A stretch of DNA of 64,000 nt from Pictodentalium vernedei (lineage: Eukaryota > Mollusca > Scaphopoda > Dentaliida > Dentaliidae), in the NCBI GenBank assembly GCA_031216915.1, contig CM062289.1:62317741-62381740 (forward strand), written 5' to 3'. The notes beneath the pieces are model-generated. The model saw only the letters and a program-made list of their open reading frames with translations, was not told the DNA's origin and ran no database searches. Numbering within the stretch: position 1 is the stretch's first letter; each line of letters opens with the position of its first letter. Shown here piece after piece: positions 1-10,155 of this stretch. Made by a program: the position numbers and the translations under genes.

Positions 1-580
1 AGAACATTAGGTTTCACTAGGGAAAAAAATCGGAGCAAGCTGATTTTTTCAGGGAATGTCGAGTACATGTCACTGAACGATTAGACAAAAGTCCCCTAAA
101 ATCCCAGTTGAGCTTTTTTTTCTACAGCCTTTTTTCGAAAACGCGTTTGAAAAAAATAAAAAAAAATCTCACGAACTTTGTAACCTCGAATTGATCCAAC
201 TGTATTTTTTGTTTACGCGTATTTCGAGCTACATAATGTCTAATATACATTTACCAAGAGGAAAATGTGCATTCTGTGACAATTTCTGCGAAAAATTATT
301 GAAAATTCACAAAAAAGTATCGGATTTACGCAAAAAATGACGATTTTCCTAACGGATTTGCCCAAAGGGTCGTAGTACAGAACGGGATGTTAGTTGGACA
401 GACGATAAGAAATCCACCACCATTTGAAGACTTTTATCATTGCTTACAAAATAGACATTATGGAAGACCCCCTCTGCTTCTGGCCGAGTTCCCCTTTTGG
501 CATAAAATTCGTCAGCATGAGAACTCAACTATTTTCGGGCTTGGGACCGAACAGACACGTCTGTGTCTGGCAGCATTAGA
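1..580. other. AT-rich stretch, no gene seen
   Basis: No coding signal, terminal repeat or RNA gene is recognised. The sequence is AT-rich with several A and T runs. The short open frame at 387-587 has no recognisable motif. Confidence 0.5.
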
Positions 581-642
581 TCAATAAATAATATTTACAG
601 AATGTACAAAAATCAATAAATAATATTTACAGAATGTACAAA
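581..642. repeat. 32-bp direct duplication
   Basis: A unit starting TCAATAAATAATATTTACAG occurs at 581 and again at 613, giving two near-identical copies in tandem. It lies downstream of the minus-strand gene at 716-1824. Read on that strand it could be its 3' UTR, but no function is shown. Confidence 0.75.
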
Positions 643-715
643 TCAACCAAGATGGATTAAGTTACATTGACTATTATCAACGCTATATACAGAAATGACA
701 TGACCTATATACATA

Positions 716-1824
716 TTATTCATCGAACTCAGAAATTTCCGACAGGACAGTGTTTCTGTGGTTGTTACAAGAATCCGAACTGCAATTACACAAACCTGAG
801 CAAGAGAGTCCTGCCTTCTTACACCCACACCTTTTTGTACAAGCACTCTTGCAACCACAACTGATCAGATTCAGTAGGTTATCGGGGGCACATGGCTTTG
901 TGGCTGCAGTCGGTACAAGAAGTCCATTGTCTAGCGACCACCCCCAATCCGTCGGAGGAAGCGAAGTGCCCAGCCATTGTTGGACCTGGAGATAACATCT
1001 GTAGACATGTTGTGCAGCATCGCTGCTTGGTGGGAGTGAGGCTAGGTCGATGGGTTTATTCAGTTTAGATTTTGCTACATAACGCTTGTAAGTGACATAT
1101 CTATATTGGTCGAGAGAGGAAACAGTTTTACTCCCGTATAAGATCAGGAGAAGTTGTTCCCCGGCAGCGGCTACTGCACTTGGTGTACTGTCATCCGCCA
1201 AAATTGTGTTGACATACTGTTGTGAGTCGCTAGTAACATCGGAGACAATTGTACTGAATACTTTCTTCTTACCAACTCGAAAGAGTGCAGAAGTAGTGTC
1301 ACAACCACTTATAGAATGTGCTACAAGGAGGTTGCTTCTATGGTCACCCATTTTGGTTGCTATTTCACTAACTGAAACTAGTAAGTTTGGGGTAATGGAA
1401 TACATCATGTGAATATTACATCCCGGTTGAACTCGAGAATGACTAACAAGTCTGTGTCTGTTCCCACAACGACAACGACAACATTGTTGTCATCTTGAGC
1501 GATGTCAAGTGCAGTTTCGGCTATCAGTACATCCCGGTTGAACTCGAGAATGACTAACAAGTCTGTGTCTGTTCCCACAACGACAACATTGTTGTCATCT
1601 TGAGCGATGTCAAGTGCAGTTTCGGCTATCAGTACATCAGCATCAGCCTCGGCCTGCTTGGACTGAATATTGATAGCAGATAGCTCCTGCATTAGAAGAT
1701 CGATCAGTTGGGTTTTGTTCTTGGCATTTGCAAGGAAATCAGATTGGGGTGTGGTGGCTGGTAACTCGGGTGAGATATTGATATCAATGGAATACCTGTC
1801 TTTAGATCTACGGGCTTGTTCCAT
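716..1824 (-). pseudogene. transposon-type protein with C-terminal CXC domain, frameshifted
   Basis: Two minus-strand open frames (1824-1405, then 1408-716) read as one protein broken by a frameshift near 1405-1410. The upstream part carries GTDTDLLVIL. The downstream part carries AHSISGCDTTSALF, a pairing I know from a family of repetitive invertebrate proteins with a PIN/nuclease-like core. The C-terminus is a cysteine cluster (CGCKSACTKRCGCKKAGLSC) matching the tesmin/TSO1-like CXC zinc-binding fold. The N-terminus is not visible upstream, so the copy may also be truncated or have an upstream exon. A tandem duplication at 1420-1635 repeats about 35 codons. A relic of a mobile element is the best reading; no terminal repeats were found to fix its limits. 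Confidence 0.65.
1420..1635. repeat. tandem duplication inside the CXC-domain gene
   Basis: The segment starting ATCCCGGTTGAACTCGAGAA at 1420 recurs at 1531. The first copy is 111 bp and the second about 105 bp. They differ by one 6-bp ACGACA unit, so the duplicated segment stays in frame and encodes VLIAETALDIAQDDNN twice. Confidence 0.9.
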
Positions 1825-2218
1825 GCCCTCAATAAAAATCCACCCTCATTGAAATAGTTATTCAATCATTTTTTGGCAAGTGTCGTCTGCTTTTCATGTT
1901 AGGTAAAGGGTTAAACTGGTACCACCAATTTAAACCTCTGTGGGCTGCTGTGGGCCCCAATCTACAAGCTGTTCATTATCAGGCTTGGCCAGAGCAGGTG
2001 TACATATACGGGAACAAATTTTCATTTGAATTGTTCCCAAAATATTGTCTGCACATTTTCTACATTTCGAACAAGACACGCACCCCCTACTAACGTGTGA
2101 CATTTTCCCAGTTTAAGCCCAATATTCTCACACATAAAGCCTCCCGATGTTGTATTTATGTTAAGAGTGTGATGTACAACATCATCTTTAAGGTTTGAAA
2201 CACAAATGATGGTATATA
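1825..2218. other. no gene seen
   Basis: No coding motif, terminal repeat or RNA gene is recognised between the CXC-domain relic and the next broken gene. A short AGGTAAAGGGTTAA near 1901 resembles the end of the TTAA MITE families seen elsewhere, but no partner end was found. Confidence 0.4.
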
Positions 2219-2536
2219 TTAGCTATATATTTTTAAAAAATTCAAAAACTTGCACAAGTTGGAAATGTACATTTTTGGCGCACTCAAGAGACCCACCCAC
2301 CCCCACGTCACGTCTTGCAAATTTTTGGTGGCCTCCCCCTGACCAATGTAGAGATTACTATCGTCTCCATCGCGCAAGCCGAAGATGAGCACTGCACTCA
2401 ACGGATTCATCTTATATAAATTCGCGTAATCTTCAGGTTTCATATCGCTGTCATCTACCGTTGGATCGCCGATCGTGCTCGCAGTAGTAACCGTCGATAA
2501 TCCACTCTCAGAATCGGTCTCAATTCTATCTTTCTC

Positions 2537-2557
2537 GGGGGGGGGGGGGGGGGGGGG
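2537..2557. repeat. poly(G) tract, about 21 G
   Basis: Uninterrupted G run inside the broken gene at 2219-2985. On the coding strand it reads as a proline stretch. Confidence 0.9.
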
Positions 2558-2602
2558 CTCGGCGGAAGATACTGAGCAGAAGGAGGGCGGGGTATGAAAC
2601 TA

Positions 2603-2670
2603 CGTCGCCTGAGTGCTAGAATGTTCTATGTCCCCTATGGGACATAGAACATTCTAGCACTTAGGCGACG
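2603..2670. repeat. 68-bp near-perfect palindrome
   Basis: Arms 2603-2634 and 2639-2670 (CGTCGCCTGAGTGCTAGAAT and its complement) are separated by about four bases and differ at one or two positions. It sits inside the broken gene and adds a stop codon. Confidence 0.9.
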
Positions 2671-2985
2671 ACTAGAAGTTCGACCAGAAGGTGTGTAACT
2701 GTAAGGTGTGAAACCATAAGTTGGATCATAAGGTGCGTAAATACAAAGTCTGTAACTTGGTGTCCTACCTTTCTTTCTCAAGGGCTTCAATTCTTTGACG
2801 ATTTCTCTTTTCATTTGTTCCTGAGTTTCTGTCACAGATTTGAACAACTTGCTCGTCTCTCGTTTCATCTCGATCTCGCCCATGTGTTTAGCCATATTGC
2901 TATCTCGAATATTCCTCTTCAGTTCCAGAAATCGACGAACCGTCTCGTCTCTCAACTTAGGATCTTTGATCTTTAAAAATGACAT

Positions 2986-3182
2986 GCTTCTTTCTTTTTT
3001 TTTAAATATTCTTCCTTTTTATTTTTTTTTTAGAAATTAAATTTAAGGGTTTTTTTTTCCTTTTTTTTTCTCTATATATTTCCTATGGAAATTAAAATTG
3101 AAAAAAGATCGTCTTTTTCAGGCTCACTTCGAGTTTATTTTCTATTTTATTTTCCCCCTTCGGATTAACCTCAGATGAAATA
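2986..3182. other. T-rich spacer
   Basis: Long T and A runs lie just upstream of the minus-strand gene start. No gene is seen. Confidence 0.4.
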
Positions 3183-4745
3183 TACTACTCGAAGTTTGCT
3201 AAGCACCAAGTATATCCAACCACCTGTTTTACGTTTTAGTTGAAATATTGTAATGAAAAGAGTATATATTTTTTATTTAATTATATCTTTAATGATTTAA
3301 GGAAAGAAATTAAGATTTTATTTGTGTTTGACATTATTTTTTAGCTTTTGAATACGATAACCATGGAAAATGGATATTATTGGTAAAAGAGGAAATTTTT
3401 CAATTTGCCAAAAAGTTGACGGAGCGAACTGGTATGGGTTCAATATCGAGTATGAGACCCATTACTGTTAATTACAGCTCGTCCACGCCTTCTCATGCTC
3501 CCAATCAAGTTCCTTGTGGTCTTTTCTGGGATGTTGTTTCATTCTTGGACCAGCATGGCACCAAGCTCCTGGACACTTCTTGGCTGGACTGGACGGGCTG
3601 AAATTGACATCTGCATCTCATTCCAGACATGTTCGATTGGGTTGAGGTCAGGGATCTTTCTGGCCAGTCCATACGCTCATTCCCCACTCTCTGTCGGTAC
3701 TCCCGGACAGCACGGGCAACATGAGGACGGGCATTATCGTCCATCAGAATGAATCTATCACCCACTGCACCTGCATACAATCTGACGTGGACATCCATGA
3801 TCTCATCAGTATACCGATGTGCAGTCAATGTACCACGTTCAAGGGAACAGAGTTCTGTACGTCCATCCCTGCTGATGCCGTCCCAGACCATGATTGACCC
3901 TCCAACATAGCTGTCATGCTCAGCAATGTTGGCTGCATGGAATCGCTCTCCTGGTCTTCTCCATACCATAGAACGCCTATATGTGTGGTCTATGCAGTAC
4001 CTTGACTCATCTGTAAAAAGGACAGGTCGCCAATCTTCTCTGGTCCATCCAACGCTGTCCATGCCCATTCATATCGTGCCTGGCGGTGGTTCTGGGACAA
4101 CGGAATGCGAATACATGGTCTTCTCAAACGGAGATCACCTTCGCGCAATCTTGCCCGGGTAGTCTGCGTCGAAACATTTACCCCAGATGCATTCTGAAGG
4201 TCACTGCGAAGCTGGGTTGCTGTGGCAAAGCAGTTCCTACGAGCCTGAATGATCAAAAACCGGTCTTCAGCTGCAGATGTTGCCCTGTGTCTAGCACCAC
4301 CATGCCGTCTTACTGGTGTGCCATACTGCTGAAATCTTGCCCAGTCTCTGGTGATCACCGTATGGTGCACACCAAGGGCTTCACCAACCTGACGATGGGT
4401 AACCCCTTGCTCCCGCCACATTTCTGTTTCAGACAAATGTCTTCTTACATTTACATTTGCCATATTCAGTCATTAAATCACAAGGGTTTGTGTTGAAATG
4501 AAGATTGAACACCCTACACATGTCATGTACATGTAGACAGTACATGAAAACATCATGAAAATCAAGGGGTACATGCTTTCCATGACTGTCACGAAAAGTC
4601 TGCCTGTCAAGAGAGCTAATGTAAACACTGGGGACCATCTAAATACATTCCTCAATCATATCCACCAAAAATATCGCAAATATGCCACAAGCAAATTTCA
4701 CAATGATGTGTCAAATATTTAGTGCTTAGCAAACTTTGAGGAGTA
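3183..4745 (-). mobile_element. Tc1/mariner-family DNA transposon with TIRs
   Basis: Inverted ends are visible: TACTACTCGAAGTTTGCTAA at 3183 and its counterpart ending at 4745 (complement TACTCCTCAAAGTTTGCTAA), about 30 bp with a few mismatches. Each is flanked by TA (3181-3182, 4746-4747), the target duplication of this superfamily. The 1.56-kb length suits Tc1 elements. It holds one transposase gene on the minus strand, now frameshifted. Confidence 0.85.
3505..4463 (-). pseudogene. Tc1/mariner transposase, two frameshifts
   Basis: The N-terminal part (frame starting 4463) has paired helix-turn-helix character: WREQGVTHRQVGEALGVHHT, then an arginine/glycine linker. After a frameshift near 4040 the catalytic part follows: FTDESRY holds the first Asp and ILMDDNARPHVA the second. 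The third acidic site should follow DWPERS, but a second frameshift near 3640 throws it out of frame; the neighbouring frame encodes DLNPIEHVW, so the Glu codon is still in the DNA. Cut-and-paste activity from this copy is not expected. The family is clear; the exact subfamily is not. Confidence 0.88.
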
Positions 4746-4747
4746 TA

Positions 4748-5432
4748 CTAGCTCAGGCTAAGTCCGATTTTAGGTGAGCCAAAAAATGTTTCAATGTCAA
4801 TTCCCATTGTGAGCCAGAAATGTATTTCTGCTGAGCCAGAACACTCCTTTTACATCTACTGCCCATATTCAGTTCCTGAGATATTTAAATTAATATTCAT
4901 AAAAAACACTCTCATAACATGTAAAAATAACAGATAATAAAATGAAATTGAGAATAAATGAGAAATAAAAAATTTCTATTGTTACGTTTGATATAAACCA
5001 CAAGAATCCCTCATTTTTTGGAGCACAGTTTGGATCAAATTCCTGGAGGATGGCTCGGCCACTGTGGAGGACGGTTTGGGTTAAATTGGCGCCCATTTGG
5101 GTCAAATTGCTAGAGGACGGTTGATCAGAGGACGGTTTGGGTGTAATTCCCCTATAGCCTATGGTATAAATTCTACAATACAGACATGGTAAATTACGCA
5201 TGTTAAGTTGTTAATAGAGACTATTCAATAGAGATCACAATAACTGTTTTCAACCAGACCAGCAGAAACATGTCTGCGCATATTAACCACGCTATATTAA
5301 CTTTTAACCACAACGTTAACATTCCATTCAGACATGTGATCCTTTTTGTGGACATACATTCCGTTTTGAACCGCATGTGGCCTAACAAACTTAAGTAGAC
5401 AACTTGGGTAGATACAAAAAGCATATTTGTAG
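4748..5432. other. no gene; small degenerate repeats
   Basis: No coding motif is recognised. GAGGACGGTTTGGGT-type words recur three or four times between 5020 and 5140, which suggests a small decayed repeat. Confidence 0.4.
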
Positions 5433-5710
5433 TATAGTGGAGGCAAAATGGGCCTGTTTTGTCAGTGGCCTGGGCCGGTGGCCTGAGACTGGGGATGGCG
5501 TCATCTTAATTAAAATGTTACGTAAGGTAATTAACATGACGTCTCTTAATGAATATTTTTTTTATCACTTTAATTAAAAACTGTTGCTTAATTAATTTTA
5601 ATTAATGACTTTTGCATAATTAATGTAATTAATGAGTGTAATTAGGGTTGATTATAATAATTAGTATATTAATAGATGAATTAATAATTTTACGTCGATT
5701 AGTACATATT
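5433..5710 (+). repeat. left TIR of Polinton-like element
   Basis: Starts TATAGTGGAGGCAAAATGGG. It is very AT-rich inside, with repeated TTAATTAA words, and matches the complement of 10776-11044 nearly base for base apart from small indels. It overlaps the first codons of the pX-like open frame. Confidence 0.9.
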
Positions 5711-5929
5711 AAAGACCTAATTCTTTCGATTTGTGAATGTGCTAAAAATATTTTATTGGGGAACGTACCCATTTCGAATTATCATTTTGCCAAACTGCGA
5801 CTCCATAAAGATAAAGTCAGGAAGCGAGCAGTAAAGAACACATCAGATAAAGTTAGAAGACAGATCATTCAATCGGGTTCACTTATTGGGCCAATTTTGA
5901 AAGTAGTAGCCAAAGGTTTACTGGGATAA
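5648..5929 (+). CDS. pX-like small basic protein of Polinton/adintovirus-like element
   Basis: An open frame of 93 codons. The first 15 or so residues are encoded within the TIR and may not be part of the original protein; no internal ATG settles the start. The recognisable part has LSICECAKNILLGNVPIS, then a lysine/arginine-rich block (KLRLHKDKVRKRAVKNTSDK), then QIIQSGSLIGPILKVVAKGL, a hydrophobic glycine-rich tail. This order (cysteine motif, basic block, IIQxG tail) matches proteins compared to adenovirus pX in adintovirus-like elements. The role would be DNA condensation or packaging in the particle, by analogy only. No internal stop or frameshift is seen. The next gene follows after about 20 bases on the same strand. 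Confidence 0.6.
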   Translation: MIIIISILIDELIILRRLVHIKDLILSICECAKNILLGNVPISNYHFAKLRLHKDKVRKRAVKNTSDKVRRQIIQSGSLIGPILKVVAKGLLG

Positions 5930-5949
5930 TAATAGAACACACCAAGAAA

Positions 5950-6543
5950 ATGGTCTTAGCAGATCCCCGGATGTTAGATCAGATCAATAAACAGCCAAAT
6001 GATTCTGCAGTGTCCGCGCTGGATAGAGAATTAACAGAAATAATAAACAAGACTGATCTTAGTGAAACCGAAAAAAATCACAAAATACAATCAAATACTT
6101 CAGCGGTATTTGACATTCTATGAAAAATCACTCGAACCAACCACCGTCAAGGTTAAAACGGAAAAGACCGATCTGCCCACTCCACATGATGGCCGGGAAA
6201 TTTTAGATACCGTACCTTTAATCATGCATAGAAAAGCGGGTTTATTATTAAAACGCTTGAAGTCCATTCCAAATCTGAAATGGGATGATATTATAATTAA
6301 CGAGCAAACAGTTGAAGGGTCAAACATCACAGATTTGTTGAATGACTTAGACAATGCAAAAAGTTTGCACCGGAAGGCTGGAAGGTTTTGGCTGAGATAC
6401 TGCGAGATGCTGATATTCCTCAAGAACTCGTTGGGAACAAAGAACATTGGGCTTTTATTCATAAACGTTGGCAGAGAACCACACCCCCTAAATCATCCAT
6501 GAAAGGAGGGGCTCGGGGTGTTCACACTTGGGTTCCCTTTTAA
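5950..6543 (+). pseudogene. conserved unknown protein of Polinton-like elements, two frameshifts
   Basis: The ATG at 5950 opens with MVLADPRMLDQINKQ, a signature I recognise from conserved hypothetical proteins neighbouring pX-like genes in such elements. The frame is lost at an A-run near 6071-6077, continues in another frame through QILQRYLTFYE and IPNLKWDDI, and is lost again near 6380. The third frame runs to a stop at 6541-6543. Each break looks like a small indel, so one ancestral gene of about 195 codons is likely. Function is unknown. The position between pX and integrase suggests a virion or morphogenesis role, which is inference. Confidence 0.6.
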
Positions 6544-6574
6544 ATAATTCCAGCATGTGTATTTGTGAGTCATT

Positions 6575-6860
6575 ATGAGTTTAACAGAGCTCTATTACAC
6601 TCCTTCGACTCCGGGCAGCTTTAGGGGAGTGACTGCCCTGCGGCACGTGTCAAGAAAGAAAAATAAAGAGGTGATAAATTGGCTACAAAGTCAGGACACT
6701 TACACTCTTCACAAACCAGCACGGCGTAAGTTCATTAGAAAGAAACCTCTGGTCAGTGGTATTGACGCTCAATGGCAAGATGACCTTGTAGATCTGACTT
6801 CAATAAGCAAACACAATGACAGGATTACATTTTTATTAACATGCATAGACGTGTTTTCAA
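6575..6860 (+). pseudogene. Polinton-type integrase, truncated
   Basis: The open frame starts MSLTELYYTPSTPGSFRGV. It contains QDTYTLHKPARRKF (zinc-binding/linker region), then IDAQWQDDLVDL and LLTCIDVFSKY. The latter two belong to the rve integrase core and include the first catalytic Asp. The similarity ends at FSKY. The following residues are read from the inserted LTR element, so the second Asp and the Glu are absent. The protein would have joined element DNA to the host genome; this copy cannot. Confidence 0.75.
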
Positions 6861-6882
6861 AGTACTTTCGAACGCAGTTGTC

Positions 6883-7143
6883 TCAGCCCATAACTCTCGA
6901 AGGCCTCTGGGAAGTGGCACCAAATTTCTTTAGCCTGGTGTAAAGGTCTTCCGACAACAGTGCTATTCCCCTTGATGAACCCCCTGAACCTGTATCCACA
7001 AGTGCTGTTATTGATGTTTTCATCGTATCTGTACTCCTGTCTGTAGTATCTTTGACTGGAGTTGAGGATGGGGCACACATATGACTGGCCACTACTTGCC
7101 CCTCCCTAGCGACCATTGCTGGTTTCCCTGATTTAGGCGACAT
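6883..7143 (-). pseudogene. retropepsin fragment of the LTR element
   Basis: The frame carries ALVDTGSGGS, the DTG active-site loop of an aspartic protease, followed by LLSEDLYTRL, typical of invertebrate gypsy-type proteases. It ends soon after, where the element is cut off, so only the first third of the domain is left. It overlaps the end of gag in a different frame, as expected if pol was expressed by frameshifting. Confidence 0.75.
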
Positions 7144-8200
7144 TTTGAACTAGAACGCATATGACCTTTTTCAAAACAACCAAAACACTGTGCCTCTGGG
7201 CATTCTCTTTGTATATGACCTTTCTGTTTACAGTAATAGCAAGAGCTCTGCTTGTTCACAAGTGTACGGCTATCCATACGCCCTGTAGAAAAGTGACCTG
7301 CGGGTACTCGGCGATCCATGCCACCTCTAGTCATTCGAGAATACCGCTCAATCCCTCTAAAATTTCTTGTTCCACCTTGAGCAGCACGGCTATCCATGCT
7401 CTTTATTGCAGCCTGCCTTGCAGTGCAGCTATCCATACTCGCACCTGTGGTTGCACAGCTATCTATGCACTTACCAGATAATCTAAGTTCTAAATTATCA
7501 GTTATTCTTTGCTCCATAAGTTTCAACTGATCACTCAACCACTCTCTATCTGACGTTAAAGCGGCACACTCATTACTTGGTTGTTGTACTTTCCCTTTCA
7601 TCTCCGAAATTGCCTTTGTTGTTTTCTCTCTCTCGTCTGCAATGTCTAACCACTCTTCCAAGGTTTTTGCGTCCTTTTTTATCAGATTTTCAGTCAGTGC
7701 CCGATCCCTTAATCCCTGAAGAAATTGTTCCTTAATTTGTATTGCAGTAAAACTATCACCAGCTTTGTGGAATGCCTTATCTGCTAACTCCTCTAAAGCA
7801 TAAGCAAAGTCATGGACTGACTCATCTTGTCTTTGAAGCCGACTTCTAAATTTCGAAGTGTAGTATGATGAATTTTCAGGAGCAAAATTTTCTTCAACTC
7901 GTTAGTAATCTTATCAAAATTTTCTCGATCAGGTTCTTTCAAGCGTTTAAAAATTTTAAAGGCTCTCCCTGTTAGCAATGTTGGCAACAATCTTGCTTTC
8001 TCCTCTCTGGATCTATATGCAGATATAGCATCTGTTACCACGTGAAATTTATCTAACCAGTCCAAATGTCGTCATCTGCTGACGTCCCACTAAATGGAGG
8101 TGGCAACCTAATGTTAAAAACGCCACCAAGGGGTCGAGGGACAGCTGCTGATACAGGTTTAATTTTGTTGTTCTGAAGACATCTTTTTTTTTCTCACACT
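7092..8200 (-). pseudogene. gag of the LTR element, frameshifted
   Basis: The capsid-like part near 8065-7860 includes MDWLDKFHVVTDAI and RAFKIFKRLKEPDRENF. An A-rich indel near 7865 shifts the frame. The 7661-7092 frame holds the C-terminal half with two CCHC knuckles, CKQKGHIQREC and CFGCFEKGHM, for genomic RNA binding. Serine/cysteine-rich words (SCATTGASMDSC, then SCTARQ) precede the knuckles and look like short internal duplications. The N-terminal part upstream of 8065 is also out of frame. Confidence 0.75.
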
Positions 8201-9116
8201 ACTTACTCATTTTAATATCAAATAGTCATAACAATAAATCTGCAACTTCACTGGCAGAAGGGTGTAATTCAGTTTCAACCATAACCTCCTGATCACTGCT
8301 AGATTCAACTTCTATTCGGAGATTGTCTCTTGGGAAGCACTCAGGAAATATATCTAGCTGAATGTGTTTCATCCAACACCTACTCAACAACACACTGGAA
8401 TGTATTCCATCCGAGTAAAGGGAGTAATTAATCGAATATGTTGTAGGTCTGTTTTTACGTTTACGTGATTTAACTAAATCTTGCCCCAGTGAAATTGTCC
8501 CTCAGCCAACACTTCCATTTAACAGTTTCATTTCCTCATTCACTAATTTTATTTGTCTTTTTAATTCAATGTCATCTTCCCAGTACACTCGGGCATTTGA
8601 ATGTCCACAAGATTCATTAAAAATTTCAAGAGAATACTGTGGGATCTCAAGAAATCTAACAACTGAATTACCAAATTGGTTCAAGTATTCTTTCATATGA
8701 TGGAAATTTGAAATTATGCTACTTATATTCTTATCATTCCGTGAGCTTAATTTAATAAATCTGCCACATTTTTTGGTCAAATCACATTGCCCACCCATAC
8801 ATATACTACTGCGTTGTTACGGTGTTCAAATTTTCCGAAATTTTCACGCAAAAAGGCTAAAGCTTCTGACGAATGTCATCCTGGATGACACCAGAACCTC
8901 ACATTTGGTGGAAATTCATTGCTTATTGCCCTTAAACGATTACTTTTACTGTCAGATAACAAAATAGGAAATTTTGTTTGAGCTTTTGTAGGGTAGCAAG
9001 ATGGCTTTGCTATAAACTTTTGTATTTTTGAAACACTCATGGACTTACATTACCAAGGAAATGAAATTCAAAACAAATTGTGTCAACACAAAAACTAATA
9101 TTTCACGTCGCGGTCA
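8201..9116 (-). other. leader region of LTR element, one unassigned open frame
   Basis: Sequence between the likely primer-binding site and gag. The minus-strand open frame at 8798-8502 (98 residues, ending IELKRQIKLVNEEMKLLNG, coiled-coil-like) has no family I recognise. It could be a real leader ORF or chance. Confidence 0.35.
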
Positions 9117-9130
9117 CCGCTGCCACCAAT

Positions 9131-9326
9131 TGTAAAGTTTGAATTAAACATGAAACAGCTAGTAATTTTAATAATTATATACAGACAATTATTTACAGGG
9201 TTTTACCAAGTTACCACACACGAAAATCACTATGAGTCGCTCGTTAATGTCTTCAAAATCGCCACCAGATTCTGACGCCTCGCTCTCGGCGATACCCACT
9301 TTGTTTTTGTTGCCAGTGCTACTACA
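9131..9326 (-). repeat. LTR, 196 bp
   Basis: On the minus strand it starts TGTAGTAGCACTGG and ends AAACTTTACA, giving the canonical TG...CA borders. It is followed directly by a primer-binding-site-like ATTGGTGGCAGCGG. No second copy was found, so this is the 5' LTR of a truncated element. Confidence 0.8.
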
Positions 9327-10155
9327 AAATTTTCGGTGGTACTAAAATTAGTCCGGACCAAATCTCTAATGTTCTACAAATGTTCATAATATCCAGTTGG
9401 GTTTTATCACTTTCCCGGAAATTATAAATATTCTGCACTGGGCGGTCTGTAATAAAATGTGTGTGAATAGCTCCCGAGTGGTCACGATATATTTCTTCCA
9501 CAACAGAACTTTCCAAATCTGGTACGGCAGCTTCTTCAAAATCTATAGGATCCATGTCCGTGATTTTTGTTTTCTCTTCCCGTCGATGTTTGGATGGTCC
9601 GGGTAACATTTCTGTGGTACTTTTGCATTTTTTCGGTGCTTGATGAGCGGTGGTTCGGTGTCGATTAAAATGCACAAGCTGAGCAAACTTTTCTCCGCAG
9701 GTAGAACATGTAAACGTCAAATTATTACATTTAATACTGTGCGCCACCAAATCTTCTTTTCGAGCGTAAGATTTAAGGCATGTCTCACAACGGAATTTCT
9801 TGACATATCCAGTGATCAGATGGGTCGTTTCTTCGTGGCGATCTTTGACAAATTTTGTGGCAAACGATTTTCCACAAAACTGGCGAACGATACCTTCAGA
9901 GTGAATTTTCATATGTTCAGCCAACTTGTCTTTTCGCTTAAACGTCTTGGAGCAGATATCACACTGGTAGATCATATTTTCATCGTGGATTTTCAAATGT
10001 TCCACCAAAGTGTCTTTTCTCTTAAACGTCTTGGCGCAGACATCACAGGCGTGAGATGCTTCTCCCCCATGTACAGTAGTCACATGGCGATTTCTCCTGC
10101 TTTTGGTTGAGAATGCCTTCTCACAGATTCCACAGATCAATGCTTCGTTTTCCAT
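9322..10155 (-). pseudogene. C2H2 zinc-finger protein with PolB-leader-like tail
   Basis: 277 codons on the minus strand. Six finger-like units fill residues 1-170: CGICEKAFSTKS, CDVCAKTFKRKD and CDICSKTFKRKD are standard. One later unit has lost its first Cys (RQFCGKSF) and the fifth ends in Cys instead of His. The tail EEIYRDHSGAIHTHF and QNIYNFRESD resembles the segment that precedes DNA polymerase B in Polinton/adintovirus-like elements. The frame ends where the LTR starts, so the rest of the gene was cut off by the retrotransposon. The ATG at 10155 begins just before the first finger. DNA binding is expected from the fingers; its role in the element is unknown. Confidence 0.65.

Larger units (their letters stand above)
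2219..2985 (-). pseudogene. Polinton/adintovirus-type conserved virion protein, broken
   Basis: The minus-strand frame starting at 2985 opens with MSFLKIKDPKLRDETVRR, the N-terminal signature of a conserved protein I associate with Polinton/adintovirus-like elements of invertebrates. It continues as a charged, probably coiled-coil segment (about residues 10-70). The frame is interrupted at 2603-2670 by a 68-bp perfect palindrome containing a stop. It resumes as a proline-rich stretch encoded by a G21 run (2537-2557), then KPEDYANLYK and FGLRDGDDSNLYIG near 2440-2330, which fits the C-terminal part of the family. Function unknown; a minor structural protein is an inference. It lies about 2.4 kb outside the TIR-bounded element at 5433-11044, so it is probably a separate copy. 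Confidence 0.5.
6861..9326 (-). mobile_element. truncated Ty3/gypsy-type LTR retrotransposon
   Basis: Read on the minus strand: an LTR at 9326-9131, then ATTGGTGGCAGCGG as a likely primer-binding site (about 9117-9130), then gag with two zinc knuckles and the start of a retroviral-type protease. The sequence then stops abruptly at the integrase fragment of the host element. Reverse transcriptase, RNase H, integrase and the second LTR are missing. It interrupts the Polinton-like element: host-element integrase lies on one side and the zinc-finger gene on the other. Confidence 0.8.

Noticed and set aside
6861-6943. C-terminal residues of the integrase frame after FSKY
   Set aside because: They are read from the antisense of the LTR-element protease, not from integrase.
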